Shown one piece after another: positions 1 to 7,803 of a stretch of DNA of 54,581 bases; position 1 is the stretch's first letter, and the number at the start of each line of letters is the position of its first letter. The notes under the pieces are model-generated. The model searched no databases. It had not been told where the DNA came from and saw only the letters and a list, made by a program, of their open reading frames with translations. Source of the stretch: Spirochaetia bacterium (lineage in GTDB: Bacteria > Spirochaetota > Leptospiria > Leptospirales > Leptonemataceae); NCBI GenBank assembly GCA_021413825.1, contig JAIOPQ010000087.1, positions 1 through 54,581 of the forward strand, written 5' to 3'. A program made the translations under genes and the position numbers.

Positions 1-342
1 TATCTGGAAATCGGCAGGGTTCATTATTGTAAGGATCGCTTTGGAACGCGTGAGCTATACGATGTTCCATTTCTGCTCGCAAGGATCGAAATAGATCTTG
101 TTAAGCCCATTGAGTTTGGATCGGAAGTTGAAGTTCTCACTCAGGTTTCTCGCATTGGAAATAAATCCTGGGAATTTGCTAGTGTGATTCGGGAGACAGG
201 AACGAACGTAGTGTTTGCACGAGCTCGAACTGTGCAAGTATCCTATGATCACAGGACAAAAACCTCGTTTGGCATTCCGGAAAAGATCCGGCCAATACTG
301 GAAAAAGATCTCGAGGCGTTTAAACTATCTGAGCAGGGTTAA
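1..342 (+). CDS. Acyl-CoA thioesterase-like protein, 4HBT/hot-dog fold (3' part only)
   Basis: Frame 1 is open from the first base of the window to TAA at 340-342, so the 5' end lies outside. The 113 visible residues follow the YbgC/4HBT hot-dog pattern: an N-terminal stretch with LARIEIDLVKPIEFG, then a beta strand with VEVLTQVSRIGNKSWEF, then ARARTVQVSYD and a short helical tail. That is the second half of a small acyl-CoA thioesterase, normally about 130-150 residues. The catalytic Asp would be upstream and is not visible. The last 18 bases overlap the 3' end of the convergent permease gene. The family is assigned from the strand pattern, not a full domain; the substrate cannot be read. 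Confidence 0.7.
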   Translation, partial: YLEIGRVHYCKDRFGTRELYDVPFLLARIEIDLVKPIEFGSEVEVLTQVSRIGNKSWEFASVIRETGTNVVFARARTVQVSYDHRTKTSFGIPEKIRPILEKDLEAFKLSEQG

Positions 343-1062
343 TCCGGAAACTAGCAGCACTACATACACCAGTAACAAGAACCCTTTCTCTGGTATGCGA
401 TGATGCAATAGTTGTCCGCATGCCATTCCAAGCGCAAGCACAGGCAGCAGCAATCCAACGTCCTTCATGGTTCGAGCGGTGATTGTGCCGATCAAGGCAA
501 AACGAACTGTTAGTATCCCATTTAGAATCAACCAGATAGCCATCAAATTCGCACGCAGCCCACTGCGATCCAGACGCAGCGCGGCGACAGCATACGTAAC
601 GAATGGGCCCCCCGAAGCATAGACTCCCTGCACAAACCCACCGGCAAACAACGACGCATACACAACGGCGCCTGACGTTGCTTTTCCGGATGGCCTCACG
701 ATGCCAATGATTTCACGGATGCTCAGCACGATTAGAACGACGCCGAAGATGATTCTGGCTGTTGTGCCAGTGAAATAAGCGGAGAGAAGCATTCCAATGA
801 CGAACCCGGGAATCAGCCACGGAAATAACTTTCTGAATAGAATGCCGGGATGAATAGAAGCTCGATCGATCACCAAAAAGTAGAGGCAAAGAGGGATATT
901 CAGAATTACAAACAGCGGCACAAGCTCGGCTAACGGGAATAGATGTGCGGCCAGGGCCAAACCAATCACAACACTACCGAATCCCGTAATTGCCTGGATT
1001 GTATTTGAGGTGAACACGATAAGAATGAGCAAAATTGATGCGAGTGTGAGGTTTTCTATCAA
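325..1062 (-). CDS. TauE/SafE family membrane permease
   Basis: This 245-residue protein is almost entirely hydrophobic, with about seven to eight membrane segments. The first is LTLASILLILIVFTSNTIQAITGFGS; the early membrane segment followed by TGFGS is typical of the TauE/SafE (sulfite/organosulfonate exporter) family, as are the total length and the central GFVQGVYASGGP repeat half. The family moves small organic or inorganic anions across the inner membrane, but the substrate cannot be assigned here. The start is TTG at 1062; no ATG gives a complete first membrane helix. It lies downstream of the ligand-gated channel gene in the same direction, separated by a strong hairpin. Its 3' end overlaps the convergent thioesterase gene by 18 bases. 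Confidence 0.82.
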   Translation of the reverse strand: MIENLTLASILLILIVFTSNTIQAITGFGSVVIGLALAAHLFPLAELVPLFVILNIPLCLYFLVIDRASIHPGILFRKLFPWLIPGFVIGMLLSAYFTGTTARIIFGVVLIVLSIREIIGIVRPSGKATSGAVVYASLFAGGFVQGVYASGGPFVTYAVAALRLDRSGLRANLMAIWLILNGILTVRFALIGTITARTMKDVGLLLPVLALGMACGQLLHHRIPEKGFLLLVYVVLLVSGLTLLR

Positions 1063-1081
1063 GAGAGTATCCGGAAGTGAA

Positions 1082-1118
1082 GATACCAGGACGTTCCCAC
1101 GAAGAACATCCTGGTATC
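1082..1118 (-). terminator. Strong hairpin between channel gene and permease gene
   Basis: Arms of 15 nt (1082-1096 and 1104-1118, GATACCAGGACGTTC against GAACATCCTGGTATC) pair with one G.T-type mismatch around a 7-nt loop. It begins 10 bases after the channel stop codon in the minus direction. No clean T-run follows, so it may be a weak terminator, a processing site or an mRNA stabiliser rather than a classical rho-independent terminator. Confidence 0.45.
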
Positions 1119-1128
1119 AAGGAAAAGA

Positions 1129-2037
1129 TCAGGCCAGGGCGATTGCGAGGATATAAACCACAAGGCTTGCACCTGGCACAAGGTAAAGGGCCAGCTTGTA
1201 GATCTTCTTCACAGCTTCTTCGTTTTTGGCGTCGTTTTTCTTCCACATGTACATTGTAATGCCAACGTTAATCAGGAAGCTGATATACGTTGCGAGGAAG
1301 ATCTTGTCTGCGAGAGTGAGGTAGCCAATTTGAGGCAACGCAGATGTGGCGTTCAATTGGAACATTACCGCACCAAGCAATGTGCCTGTGACGATTGTCA
1401 GACGGTTTGCTATTGCCCCAGGTCCAACGAACACTGCAAGTAACGAGAGCAGGATCATGATAATGAGAGGAAAGAACACCTTCATAAACGAAGCGAGAGG
1501 ATTGCGTGAGATCTCGATCGGGAATTCGTACACGCTGAATTTCTCATTTGGATGCTGGTAGCTGGTTTCTGAAACGGTTGGCTGGCCATGTGAGATTTTC
1601 CATCCTGGAAAATTGGCGCGCTCTGCGATTGAGGATTCTTCGCCAGTCACTGGCTCGAAAATAATCTCATCTGTCTTTCCCTCGGCCACTACATAAATGG
1701 ACAAATCTTGCGCATCCCAGGGGAACCTGGAGAAATCAGGATCAAAGTCCACGTTGGCAACTGCCTTGTAGGTTTTGATGCCCTGCGCTGCTTCCTCTGG
1801 CTCGGTTGTGTTTTCCAGCTTTCCGGGCTCGAATTCACCGTTCAGCAATTCGAATTTGAAATCCTTAGTTCCTGGGGGAGCTGTGAATATCAACTCCAGG
1901 TTTGCTGTATATTTTCCTGAGGCTAGATCGAGTTTGCTGACGTTTACAACATAAACGTCTACTTTCACCTTGGCTGGTTCTGCAGACAGCGCACTGGCAG
2001 CTGCCACTAGGAATAGCCCGAATACGATTCGTTTCAT
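1129..2037 (-). CDS. Prokaryotic pentameric ligand-gated ion channel (Cys-loop receptor homologue)
   Basis: The 302-residue protein has a signal peptide (MKRIVFGLFLVAAASALSA), a beta-rich extracellular domain (about 20-185) and four C-terminal membrane segments. The extracellular part carries the family's conserved loop region as FSRFPWDAQDL, the prokaryotic form without the disulfide-forming cysteines. M1 (about 187-210) contains the conserved Pro in FFPLIIM. M2 and the M2-M3 loop read NRLTIVTGTLLGAVMF ... SALPQIGYLTLADKIF, matching GLIC/ELIC-type channels. M4 is KLALYLVPGASLVVYILAIALA. The start at 2037 is chosen because AAAGGAGAATCAA sits just before its ATG; a start 21 bases upstream lacks this. 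Family members are homopentameric channels in the inner membrane, gated by protons or small amines. Ligand and ion selectivity are not readable here. Confidence 0.85.
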   Translation of the reverse strand: MKRIVFGLFLVAAASALSAEPAKVKVDVYVVNVSKLDLASGKYTANLELIFTAPPGTKDFKFELLNGEFEPGKLENTTEPEEAAQGIKTYKAVANVDFDPDFSRFPWDAQDLSIYVVAEGKTDEIIFEPVTGEESSIAERANFPGWKISHGQPTVSETSYQHPNEKFSVYEFPIEISRNPLASFMKVFFPLIIMILLSLLAVFVGPGAIANRLTIVTGTLLGAVMFQLNATSALPQIGYLTLADKIFLATYISFLINVGITMYMWKKNDAKNEEAVKKIYKLALYLVPGASLVVYILAIALA

Positions 2038-2239
2038 TTGATTCTCCTTTGAATTCAAAAGGGGGACGGAGGCGATTCCTGGCGCTCATGAGCTTTCCCG
2101 ACAATCCTTTTTCTTGCTGCGCAATTTGAGAATTCCGGACAGTGCTGGGCATGCCCTTCCTGGCTGTGGGGCTATTTTGCACAATCAACCAGGGTTCCGG
2201 TCCCCAGCCACTGTGTGGCGTACAGTAGTCAGACTGGTT

Positions 2240-2521
2240 TCAACACCTGCAATATCGAACAAGTAACGGAGCAAACCACACCGGCTCTGCTTTGTTACAC
2301 GAATACAGACTCCATGAAGCGAACGACGTACTGTAGCATATGTGCACGTACTGACCGGGTTCTGCCGTGAAACTAAGTTCAACGGACCCGAGGGAATGTG
2401 TGGAACCATTGGAATAGTCTAGTTTGATCTTATGTTCCCCAGGCAACGCGATGATGTCCTTCACGAAGCTGCTGAAACGAGATGTTGTTCCTTCTGAATT
2501 GGGCAAATTGGCAGCGGGCAC
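2240..2521 (-). pseudogene. Possible remnant of a lipoprotein gene
   Basis: A 93-codon frame opens at GTG immediately downstream of the glnA terminator. Its middle, IIALPGEHKIKLDYSNGSTHS followed by ELSFTAEPGQYVHI, resembles the conserved C-terminal half of small exported lipoproteins that read PAG.H.v.v.Y...f.aepG. There is no signal peptide, lipobox or ribosome binding site, and the last 30 residues look unlike any fold. I read it as a truncated relic, but chance cannot be excluded. The remaining sequence between the channel start (2037) and this frame (2038-2239) holds the channel's ribosome binding site and nothing else I recognise. Confidence 0.33.
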
Positions 2522-2522
2522 G

Positions 2523-2557
2523 AAATAAAAAACCCGCAGCCTTTCGACCGCGGGTTA
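2523..2557 (-). terminator. Rho-independent terminator of glnA
   Basis: On the minus strand AACCCGCGG pairs with CTGCGGGTT around TCGAAAGG and is followed by TTTTATTTC. It begins about 40 bases after the glnA stop codon, the expected place and polarity. Confidence 0.9.
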
Positions 2558-2593
2558 AACGTCAGGCGACCTTACGCGCCGCCTGGCTATTCA

Positions 2594-4018
2594 TTAGCAA
2601 TCGTAGTAGAGAACGAATTCGTAAGGGTGCGGTCTCTGGTTTACGATTTTTTCTACTTCTGCACGTTTGTATTCGATGTAGTTAGCAATGTAATCTTCAT
2701 CAAATACTCCACCTTTAGTCAGCCAGCCGTGATCTGCTTCCAGTGCATCCAGAACCTTTGTAAGGTTCGTAGGCACTGATTTCAGAGAAGCTTTTTGCTC
2801 TGGTGTTGCGTCGTAGAGGTTGAAATCCGCCGGGCCGCCTGGATCCTTTTTAGTTTGAATTCCGTCGAGTCCTGCCATGATCATTGCAGCGAATGCAATG
2901 TACGGGTTGCAGGAAGCATCTGGAGTTCTAAACTCAATGCGTTTTGCTTTTTCGCTCGTGCTTACAGCAATTGGAATACGAATCGAAGCGGAACGGTTGC
3001 GCGCTGAATACACCAGGTTTACTGGAGCTTCAAACCCTGGAACAAGACGCTTGTAGCTGTTTGTTGTTGGGTTGGTGAACGCCAGGAGCGCTGGACCATG
3101 ATGAAGAATTCCACCAATGTAATTCAAGCAAGCGTCAGAAATTCCTGCATACTTGTTTCCTGCGAAAACGTTTTTTCCACCTTTCCAGAGTGACTGGTGA
3201 GTGTGCATGCCTGAACCGTTATCTCCAAAGATTGGCTTTGGCATAAATGTTGCGCTGAAACCGTGGCGACGAGCAACGTTTTTTACAATGTATTTGTAAA
3301 GTTGCAGCTTATCAGCCATCTTAACGCCTTCGTCTACAACGAAGTTGATTTCTTGCTGGCCTGGACTTGCTACTTCATGGTGATGCTTTTCAGTTTTGAT
3401 TCCGGCCTTTTCCATTTCATGGAGCATTTCGGAACGAATGTTCTGGAATGTATCACTTGGCGGCAGTGGGAAGTATCCTTCTTTTGTGCGAATCTTGTAA
3501 CCAAGGTTTGGACCTTCGTCGCGGCCCATGTTCCATGACGCTTCGTCAGAATCCAGGAAATAGAATCCTGAGTTCATGGTTTGATCGAATCTTACATCGT
3601 TGAAGATAAAGAATTCTGCTTCTGGTCCGAACCAGACTGTATCAGCGATTCCTGTTTCTTGCATGTACTTGATCGCTTTCTTGAGGATGTAACGAGGATC
3701 GCGACCGTATGCTTTCGGTGTAGCTCCTGGTTCCCAGATGTCGGCGATGATCGCCATAGTTTTGTGTTCTAAGAACGGATCAATGAACGCCGTTTCCGGG
3801 TCCAATTTTGCAAGCATGTCCGATTCGTTGATTGCTTTCCAACCGCGAATGGATGAACCGTCGAATCCGATCCCTAATGAGAATGATTCTTCGTCGATCG
3901 CATGCAAAGGCATGGTAAAGTGCTGCATCGTACCTAACATATCCGTGAAGCGAATGTCCACGAACTCGACCTTTTCTGTTTTGGCCCAGCTCAGGACTTC
4001 AGATGGGGATTTTGCCAT
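2594..4018 (-). CDS. glnA: Glutamine synthetase, type I
   Basis: This 474-residue protein makes glutamine from glutamate, ammonia and ATP in the cytoplasm, normally as a dodecamer. It shows the whole GSI pattern: beta-Grasp N-terminus (MAKSPSEVLSWAKTEKVEFV), DGSSIRGW, the metal-binding WFGPEAEFF, HHHEVASPGQQEINF, FGDNGSGMHTHQSL, ATP-loop KRLVPGFEAPVN and RNRSASIRIP. NLYDATPEQ near residue 400 keeps the Tyr that is adenylylated by GlnE in GSI-beta enzymes, so covalent control is likely. The ATG at 4018 is preceded by AACAGGAGTC; a 54-codon upstream extension is open but has no family similarity. It is monocistronic, with its own terminator, and is divergent from the Cys-rich protein gene. No sigma-54 site was seen upstream. 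Confidence 0.97.
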   Translation of the reverse strand: MAKSPSEVLSWAKTEKVEFVDIRFTDMLGTMQHFTMPLHAIDEESFSLGIGFDGSSIRGWKAINESDMLAKLDPETAFIDPFLEHKTMAIIADIWEPGATPKAYGRDPRYILKKAIKYMQETGIADTVWFGPEAEFFIFNDVRFDQTMNSGFYFLDSDEASWNMGRDEGPNLGYKIRTKEGYFPLPPSDTFQNIRSEMLHEMEKAGIKTEKHHHEVASPGQQEINFVVDEGVKMADKLQLYKYIVKNVARRHGFSATFMPKPIFGDNGSGMHTHQSLWKGGKNVFAGNKYAGISDACLNYIGGILHHGPALLAFTNPTTNSYKRLVPGFEAPVNLVYSARNRSASIRIPIAVSTSEKAKRIEFRTPDASCNPYIAFAAMIMAGLDGIQTKKDPGGPADFNLYDATPEQKASLKSVPTNLTKVLDALEADHGWLTKGGVFDEDYIANYIEYKRAEVEKIVNQRPHPYEFVLYYDC

Positions 4019-4171
4019 TTCAAAGACTCCTGTTGTATTTTGTCTGCATTCTAAAGCAGTTGCCTTCCTGAATAGCAATAAACGTACCCTTTTTCGGGGC
4101 CGATTGGTTGCATAAAAACGAGGCATACTGCTCAATAATTGGCAAAACGCGTACGATGAGGAATCGACTTT

Positions 4172-4190
4172 TTCGTTCATCGCGAACGAA
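4172..4190. promoter_or_regulatory. Perfect 7-bp inverted repeat in the glnA/Cys-rich divergent region
   Basis: TTCGTTC at 4172-4178 and GAACGAA at 4184-4190 are exact inverted arms around a 5-nt spacer. The site lies about 60 bp upstream of the Cys-rich protein start and about 155 bp upstream of glnA, where an operator could serve either promoter. The regulator is unknown. Confidence 0.35.
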
Positions 4191-4251
4191 TAGACGCGAT
4201 GTTGTGTCTAACAAAACGTGGTGGGGGCGAATTAACCCGCCCGGAGGGAAA

Positions 4252-4569
4252 ATGAGACTTCAGAAACTCGGGTTCGTTGCGATAGTTCTCCTGGCTGTAG
4301 CTTCGGCTTCAACGGTTGTAGGACAGCCTGCAGCTACTTGCGAGCAAGCTTGTACAAAATACAAGACCTGTGTGATTAGTATTTGGGCCAAGAATGGTCG
4401 GACAATGACTGCGGAACAAAAGAACACGCTACAACCAGGCTGCATGAAGACTTGTAACTCTGCCAAGTTCAAAGCACCTACGCTTGCATGTTACAAACAA
4501 GCAGTGGCAGCAACTGGCGATTCATGCCAGGCGTACGCTACCTGTATTTCAAGCGTCAAAGTTAAATAA
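4252..4569 (+). CDS. Small secreted Cys-rich protein
   Basis: The 105-residue precursor has a signal peptide (MRLQKLGFVAIVLLAVASASTVVG) and a mature part of about 80 residues containing eight cysteines in paired spacing: CEQACTKYKTC, CMKTC, then single Cys residues near ACYKQ, DSCQAY and ATCIS. The C-x3-C repeats suggest disulfide-bridged helical hairpins in the periplasm or on the outer membrane. There is no lipobox at the cleavage site. It resembles the small Cys-rich exported proteins of Leptospira, function unknown. Start: CCGGAGGGAAA directly precedes ATG at 4252; an upstream 48-codon extension has no coding character. Repeat copy A begins immediately after its TAA. Confidence 0.82.
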   Translation: MRLQKLGFVAIVLLAVASASTVVGQPAATCEQACTKYKTCVISIWAKNGRTMTAEQKNTLQPGCMKTCNSAKFKAPTLACYKQAVAATGDSCQAYATCISSVKVK

Positions 4570-4735
4570 GTCACTCCTGCGATCCGTTTCGGGATCGAGA
4601 CAGAAAGCGATAGCGGGCCTGCCCCCGGCGCGGTGTTCCGAGCCGAGGGCCGTTCGTATCCAACTCACTGCACGGCTCCGCTTTCGCTTTCTGGATTGAA
4701 CCAAGCGGATCTTGTCGTGACCGTTTTTAGGAAAT
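4570..4735 (+). repeat. Structured 3' repeat, copy A
   Basis: The element starts right after the stop codon of the Cys-rich gene. Outer arms CAGAAAGCGATAGCGG (4601-4616) and CCGCTTTCGCTTTCTG (4678-4693) pair at 15 of 16 positions. Between them are the shared core CGGCGCGGTGTTCCGAGCC (4626-4644), an internal hairpin with CCGAGGG, and CTGCACGGCTCC. The distal CTTGTCG (4711-4717) and GTTTTT follow. It fills the gap between two convergent genes. See the findings for the family. Confidence 0.8.
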
Positions 4736-4747
4736 AGGCATTAGCCA

Positions 4748-5089
4748 TCAACCTGGCGGCCAGGAAAGCGGGCGTCCGCCCAATATATGAAAATGCAAAT
4801 GGAATACTGTTTGGCCCGCGTCTGCTCCATCGTTGGAAACAATCCGAAACGACGTAAGCCCCAGTTTCTTTGCGACTTCTCCAGATTTGAGCAATAGATA
4901 TCCGAGGAGCACTTGATCGCCGGAAGCGGCTTCCGAAAGCTTTACGATAGGGCGCTTGGGAATCAACAATACATGCACGGGTGCCTGGGGATTGATATCG
5001 TGAAATGCCAGACACAGTTCATCTTCATAGACGATGTTCGCTGGAATTTCACGATCAATGATTTTGCTAAAGAGCGTTTTGTCTGCCAT
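4748..5089 (-). CDS. HIT family protein (histidine-triad nucleotide-binding, Hint-like)
   Basis: The 113-residue cytoplasmic protein has the complete HIT fold: FSKIIDREIPANIVYEDELC at the N-terminus, LAFHDINPQAPVHVLLIPKRP in the middle and the histidine triad as HLHFHILGG close to the C-terminus, followed by the Hint-type tail ending in Trp-Pro-Pro-Gly. Hint enzymes hydrolyse nucleoside phosphoramidates and aminoacyl-AMP by-products. The start is ATG at 5089, whose MADKTLFSKI matches the family N-terminus; the open frame upstream is not conserved-looking. A short lipoprotein gene lies 47 bases upstream in the same direction, and repeat copy A lies downstream. Confidence 0.93.
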   Translation of the reverse strand: MADKTLFSKIIDREIPANIVYEDELCLAFHDINPQAPVHVLLIPKRPIVKLSEAASGDQVLLGYLLLKSGEVAKKLGLTSFRIVSNDGADAGQTVFHLHFHILGGRPLSWPPG

Positions 5090-5136
5090 AGCAGAGCTGC
5101 GCCTCAAGGCCCGAAGGGCACAAGATTTTTTCTGAA

Positions 5137-5367
5137 CTAAGGTGTAGTTCTGATTTGTGCAATTCCCGCATGATCTTCGCAAGCACGCGGCGTTTCCCGG
5201 GTGGAAGCAATTTTGACGCCATCGTTGCATTCATATTTCCATAGAGTTGTGATTGGATCAGAATCATAGCCGACACCAACTTGCGCCGAATTCCGCGAAC
5301 CGAACCCTGCGAAACAACCAGTTACGGCAAAAAGCCAAAGATAAACTGTGAGGCGTGTGATTTGCAT
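5137..5367 (-). CDS. Small putative lipoprotein
   Basis: A 76-residue product whose N-terminus, MQITRLTVYLWLFAVTGC, is a short signal sequence with lipobox AVTGC. It is followed by a Gly/Ser-rich linker and a mature part with two further cysteines (YECNDG and RACEDH). The length is complete and it starts at ATG, though no clear ribosome binding site precedes it. It lies upstream of the HIT gene in the same direction. I do not recognise a family. The lipobox and paired cysteines argue for a real gene, but its small size leaves doubt. Confidence 0.55.
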   Translation of the reverse strand: MQITRLTVYLWLFAVTGCFAGFGSRNSAQVGVGYDSDPITTLWKYECNDGVKIASTRETPRACEDHAGIAQIRTTP

Positions 5368-5526
5368 GGAATCTTGGCTGCACGAGCAGTCACATGAGGG
5401 GAGCGTGCTGACAATTCAAAAAACTTCAAGAATGCGAAGAAAACCTCCGCACTTACCTCCGGGGTAATTGCGAATCAATCGGAAAGCTGGCAATATATGT
5501 CTGTGCGATTGGCACAGGAGATAGAG

Positions 5527-6081
5527 ATGAATCAGTTTTTAGTTCACAGTATTGAAACAGCACCCGAAGGTTCCAAGGAAACACTGAAGAATGTGAAGCA
5601 GAACCTGGGAGGAATTCCGAATCTTGCAGCCGCAATGGCGGAGTCGCCGAGTCTTGTAAAAGGATTCTTCGCCCTGCGAAGCATTTACACAAGTGGAACG
5701 TTTAGCGATGCTGAAATTCAAGTTCTGTCGCTTACAAATGCAATGGCGAATCGCTGCGAATGGTGCGTTGCGTTTCATTCATTCTTTGGCGTCAAGGCTG
5801 GAGTTTCAAGCAGCACAATCGAAAGACTCAGAAACGGTCAGCTTCCGGAAGAACCACGACTGCAAGCATTGAGCCGATTCAGCAGTGCACTGATCGAGGC
5901 TAAAGGCCGCGTATCGGAGCAAGAATTCAATGCATTTCTGAATTCCGGTTTCACAAAGGCACAGGCACTTGAAGTCGTTGTAGGGATTGCGTTTTCTACA
6001 ATGGCGAATTTTGCGGAGCATCTGACGCAGGTCCCGCTGGAAGCCATGTTTGCTGAGCATCGATTTGCTACCGTTTACTGA
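5527..6081 (+). CDS. AhpD-like / carboxymuconolactone decarboxylase-family protein
   Basis: 184 residues, all helical. The AhpD-type redox motif appears as NRCEWCVAFHSFFG (CxxC followed by His), preceded by LSLTNAMA and followed by ALEVVVGIAFSTMANFAEHL, the conserved second helix pair. Members with this CxxC...H arrangement act as peroxidase/reductase-like enzymes handling peroxide or thiol stress; the exact partner is unknown. The start is ATG at 5527, with CAGGAGATAGAG just upstream; an in-frame ATG at 5497 lacks a ribosome binding site. It is a single plus-strand gene convergent with the XRE regulator. Confidence 0.85.
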   Translation: MNQFLVHSIETAPEGSKETLKNVKQNLGGIPNLAAAMAESPSLVKGFFALRSIYTSGTFSDAEIQVLSLTNAMANRCEWCVAFHSFFGVKAGVSSSTIERLRNGQLPEEPRLQALSRFSSALIEAKGRVSEQEFNAFLNSGFTKAQALEVVVGIAFSTMANFAEHLTQVPLEAMFAEHRFATVY

Positions 6082-6133
6082 TTACCCCTAAGCTTGAAGG
6101 AAGGTTCAATGAACCATGGAGTTTTTACAGACG

Positions 6134-6958
6134 TTATGCGCTCGCGTTTCTTCTGTAGGACTCCATGCTCTTTTCAGTCGTTTCATCCAGTGGATAGAAG
6201 CACTCAACACGTAGTTCTTGTAACGTAACATCCTGTGGAGTTCCAAGCGTTGTAACTAAGGAAGAAAAATTGAATCGAAGGTTTCCCTTCTCGAAGATGA
6301 CGGGTACAAGAGGTGCCAGTGGTTTTGATAGATCAGGAGTTCTCAGATTTTCAGGAACGCCTGGATAACTTAGAACTTCACTGAGTATTGCCATTGTAGT
6401 CAAATCCGGAACCCCACCCAGAGCCTCGCGATATGTGCGTGCAATCAATGCCTGGGCTACGTCTGGCCAGTTGCTGACATATTTGCGTGCCAATGACTGC
6501 TTGAACATCAGGCGCAGCACGTTTTGCTCGTTGGGTGCCGGTTCCGTATCAAGCAAGAATCCAAAGAACGATTGAGCCGCTTGATTGCCTGAAATTATAT
6601 CCCATTGTCGATTAAGAACCACAGCCGGATACGGCTCATGTTTAGTCAGAATCAATTCCAATGCTCGCCTTGACTCACGCAGCTCGTCCGAATCAAATTT
6701 CGATTCGCCATACAGCGCCGCAAATCCGGCGGAGTTAAGCAGAACATTCTGCTCGCGCAGCGGGATATTCAACGCTGTTGCAAGCGTGACTATCATTTCC
6801 TTGCTTGGAAGGGAACGTCCGGATTCGATAAAACTTATGTGGCGTGCGGAAACGGACGCATCGAGAGCAAGATCCAGTTGGCTCTTTCCTCTGATTTGCC
6901 GCCATTGCTTCAGCAGCAATCCAAATCGCGGCGTTTCCTTTGCTTTGACTGTTTCCAA
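6134..6958 (-). CDS. XRE-family transcriptional regulator with MmyB-like ligand domain
   Basis: The 274-residue protein has an N-terminal helix-turn-helix (about 10-66) reading LLKQWRQIRGKSQLDLALDA ... SARHISFIESGRSLPSKEMI. A C-terminal domain follows with YPAVVLNRQWDIISGNQAA, the PAS-like MmyB/MLTR ligand-binding module. Such proteins are usually one-component regulators of nearby metabolic enzymes. The start is TTG at 6958 (no ATG in a suitable place), so the true start could lie slightly upstream. It is 56 bases downstream of the DUF1295 gene in the same direction, so regulation of that gene or the hydrolase before it is plausible but unproven. Confidence 0.87.
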   Translation of the reverse strand: METVKAKETPRFGLLLKQWRQIRGKSQLDLALDASVSARHISFIESGRSLPSKEMIVTLATALNIPLREQNVLLNSAGFAALYGESKFDSDELRESRRALELILTKHEPYPAVVLNRQWDIISGNQAAQSFFGFLLDTEPAPNEQNVLRLMFKQSLARKYVSNWPDVAQALIARTYREALGGVPDLTTMAILSEVLSYPGVPENLRTPDLSKPLAPLVPVIFEKGNLRFNFSSLVTTLGTPQDVTLQELRVECFYPLDETTEKSMESYRRNASA

Positions 6959-7014
6959 AATTGACTCGACCGGATAGAAGCTTACGATCGCCTCACGCGC
7001 TGGGGCAACAGATT

Positions 7015-7803
7015 TTACTGATTCCTGGGACCGGGAAACCAGGGAAAGAAAGCAGACGTCCGAGCGATATACTCTTTGTATCCGGGGCGCACCGACATTG
7101 CTTTCTCAAGGAGTGCGACACCAGAAACTTTCATCAGAAAGAAAGTCATTACGACTGGTGCATAGATTGTCCACCAGGCTCCGGCCGCCGCCGCCATACA
7201 AAAGAAGCCCCACCAGACCAATGCATCGCCAAAATAATTCGGATGCCTTGTATACTTCCAGAGCCCGGTTTGCATGACCTTTCCCTTGTTTTCATGGTGC
7301 GTTTTGAACGTCTTGAGCTGCCAATCGCCTACCGTCTCAAAGAACAGTCCGATCATGAAAAGCAGGATTCCTATTCCGTCTAACGGTGTTGGGAATGTCA
7401 TTGGGCTAATCTGTGCTCCGAGCAACGGTGCAGAGACGATTATTAGAATGATTCCTTGCAAAAGGAATACTTTGAAGAAACTGTACCACCAGTAACTCTT
7501 ACCCGCTTCTGCGCGCCACACTTGATAGCGTGGGTCCTCTCCCTTCCCATGATTGCGAATGAAAATGTGAATTCCAAGTCGCAATGCCCAGAGCGTAGTC
7601 AGAGTGCAAACCGCGAGCTTGCGCATGGAAACGTCGTTGGTGAATGCAAAATAGATCCAGGCAACTATGGCGAAACCTGGGCCCCAGAATGCGTCCACAA
7701 TACTTGCGTCCTTTATGCGAATTGAAATGAGCCAGAGGACAGTCATGCATAGCATGACGCCACCAAATCCAAAAGCAAACAGTTCTAAGATTTCAGAAAT
7801 CAA
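7015..7803 (-). CDS. DUF1295 membrane protein (steroid 5-alpha-reductase-like)
   Basis: The 262-residue integral membrane protein has about six hydrophobic segments. The DUF1295 signature is clear: DASIVDAFWGPGFAIVAW near the N-terminus, DPRYQVWR in the middle and, at about 180-200, GLWKYTRHPNYFGDALVWWG, the NADPH/methyl-donor-binding region shared with isoprenylcysteine methyltransferases and steroid reductases. It probably reduces or modifies a lipid in the inner membrane; the substrate is unknown. The start is TTG, overlapping the stop of the upstream hydrolase gene by four bases (TTGA), which implies translational coupling. Confidence 0.9.
   Translation of the reverse strand: MISEILELFAFGFGGVMLCMTVLWLISIRIKDASIVDAFWGPGFAIVAWIYFAFTNDVSMRKLAVCTLTTLWALRLGIHIFIRNHGKGEDPRYQVWRAEAGKSYWWYSFFKVFLLQGIILIIVSAPLLGAQISPMTFPTPLDGIGILLFMIGLFFETVGDWQLKTFKTHHENKGKVMQTGLWKYTRHPNYFGDALVWWGFFCMAAAAGAWWTIYAPVVMTFFLMKVSGVALLEKAMSVRPGYKEYIARTSAFFPWFPGPRNQ

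Noticed and set aside
4019..4180. N-terminal extension of glutamine synthetase
   Set aside because: 54 extra residues with no GS similarity; ATG 4018 has the ribosome binding site and the family N-terminus.
4019..4251. Sigma-54 promoter upstream of glnA
   Set aside because: I looked for TGGCAC-N5-TTGC and found no match.
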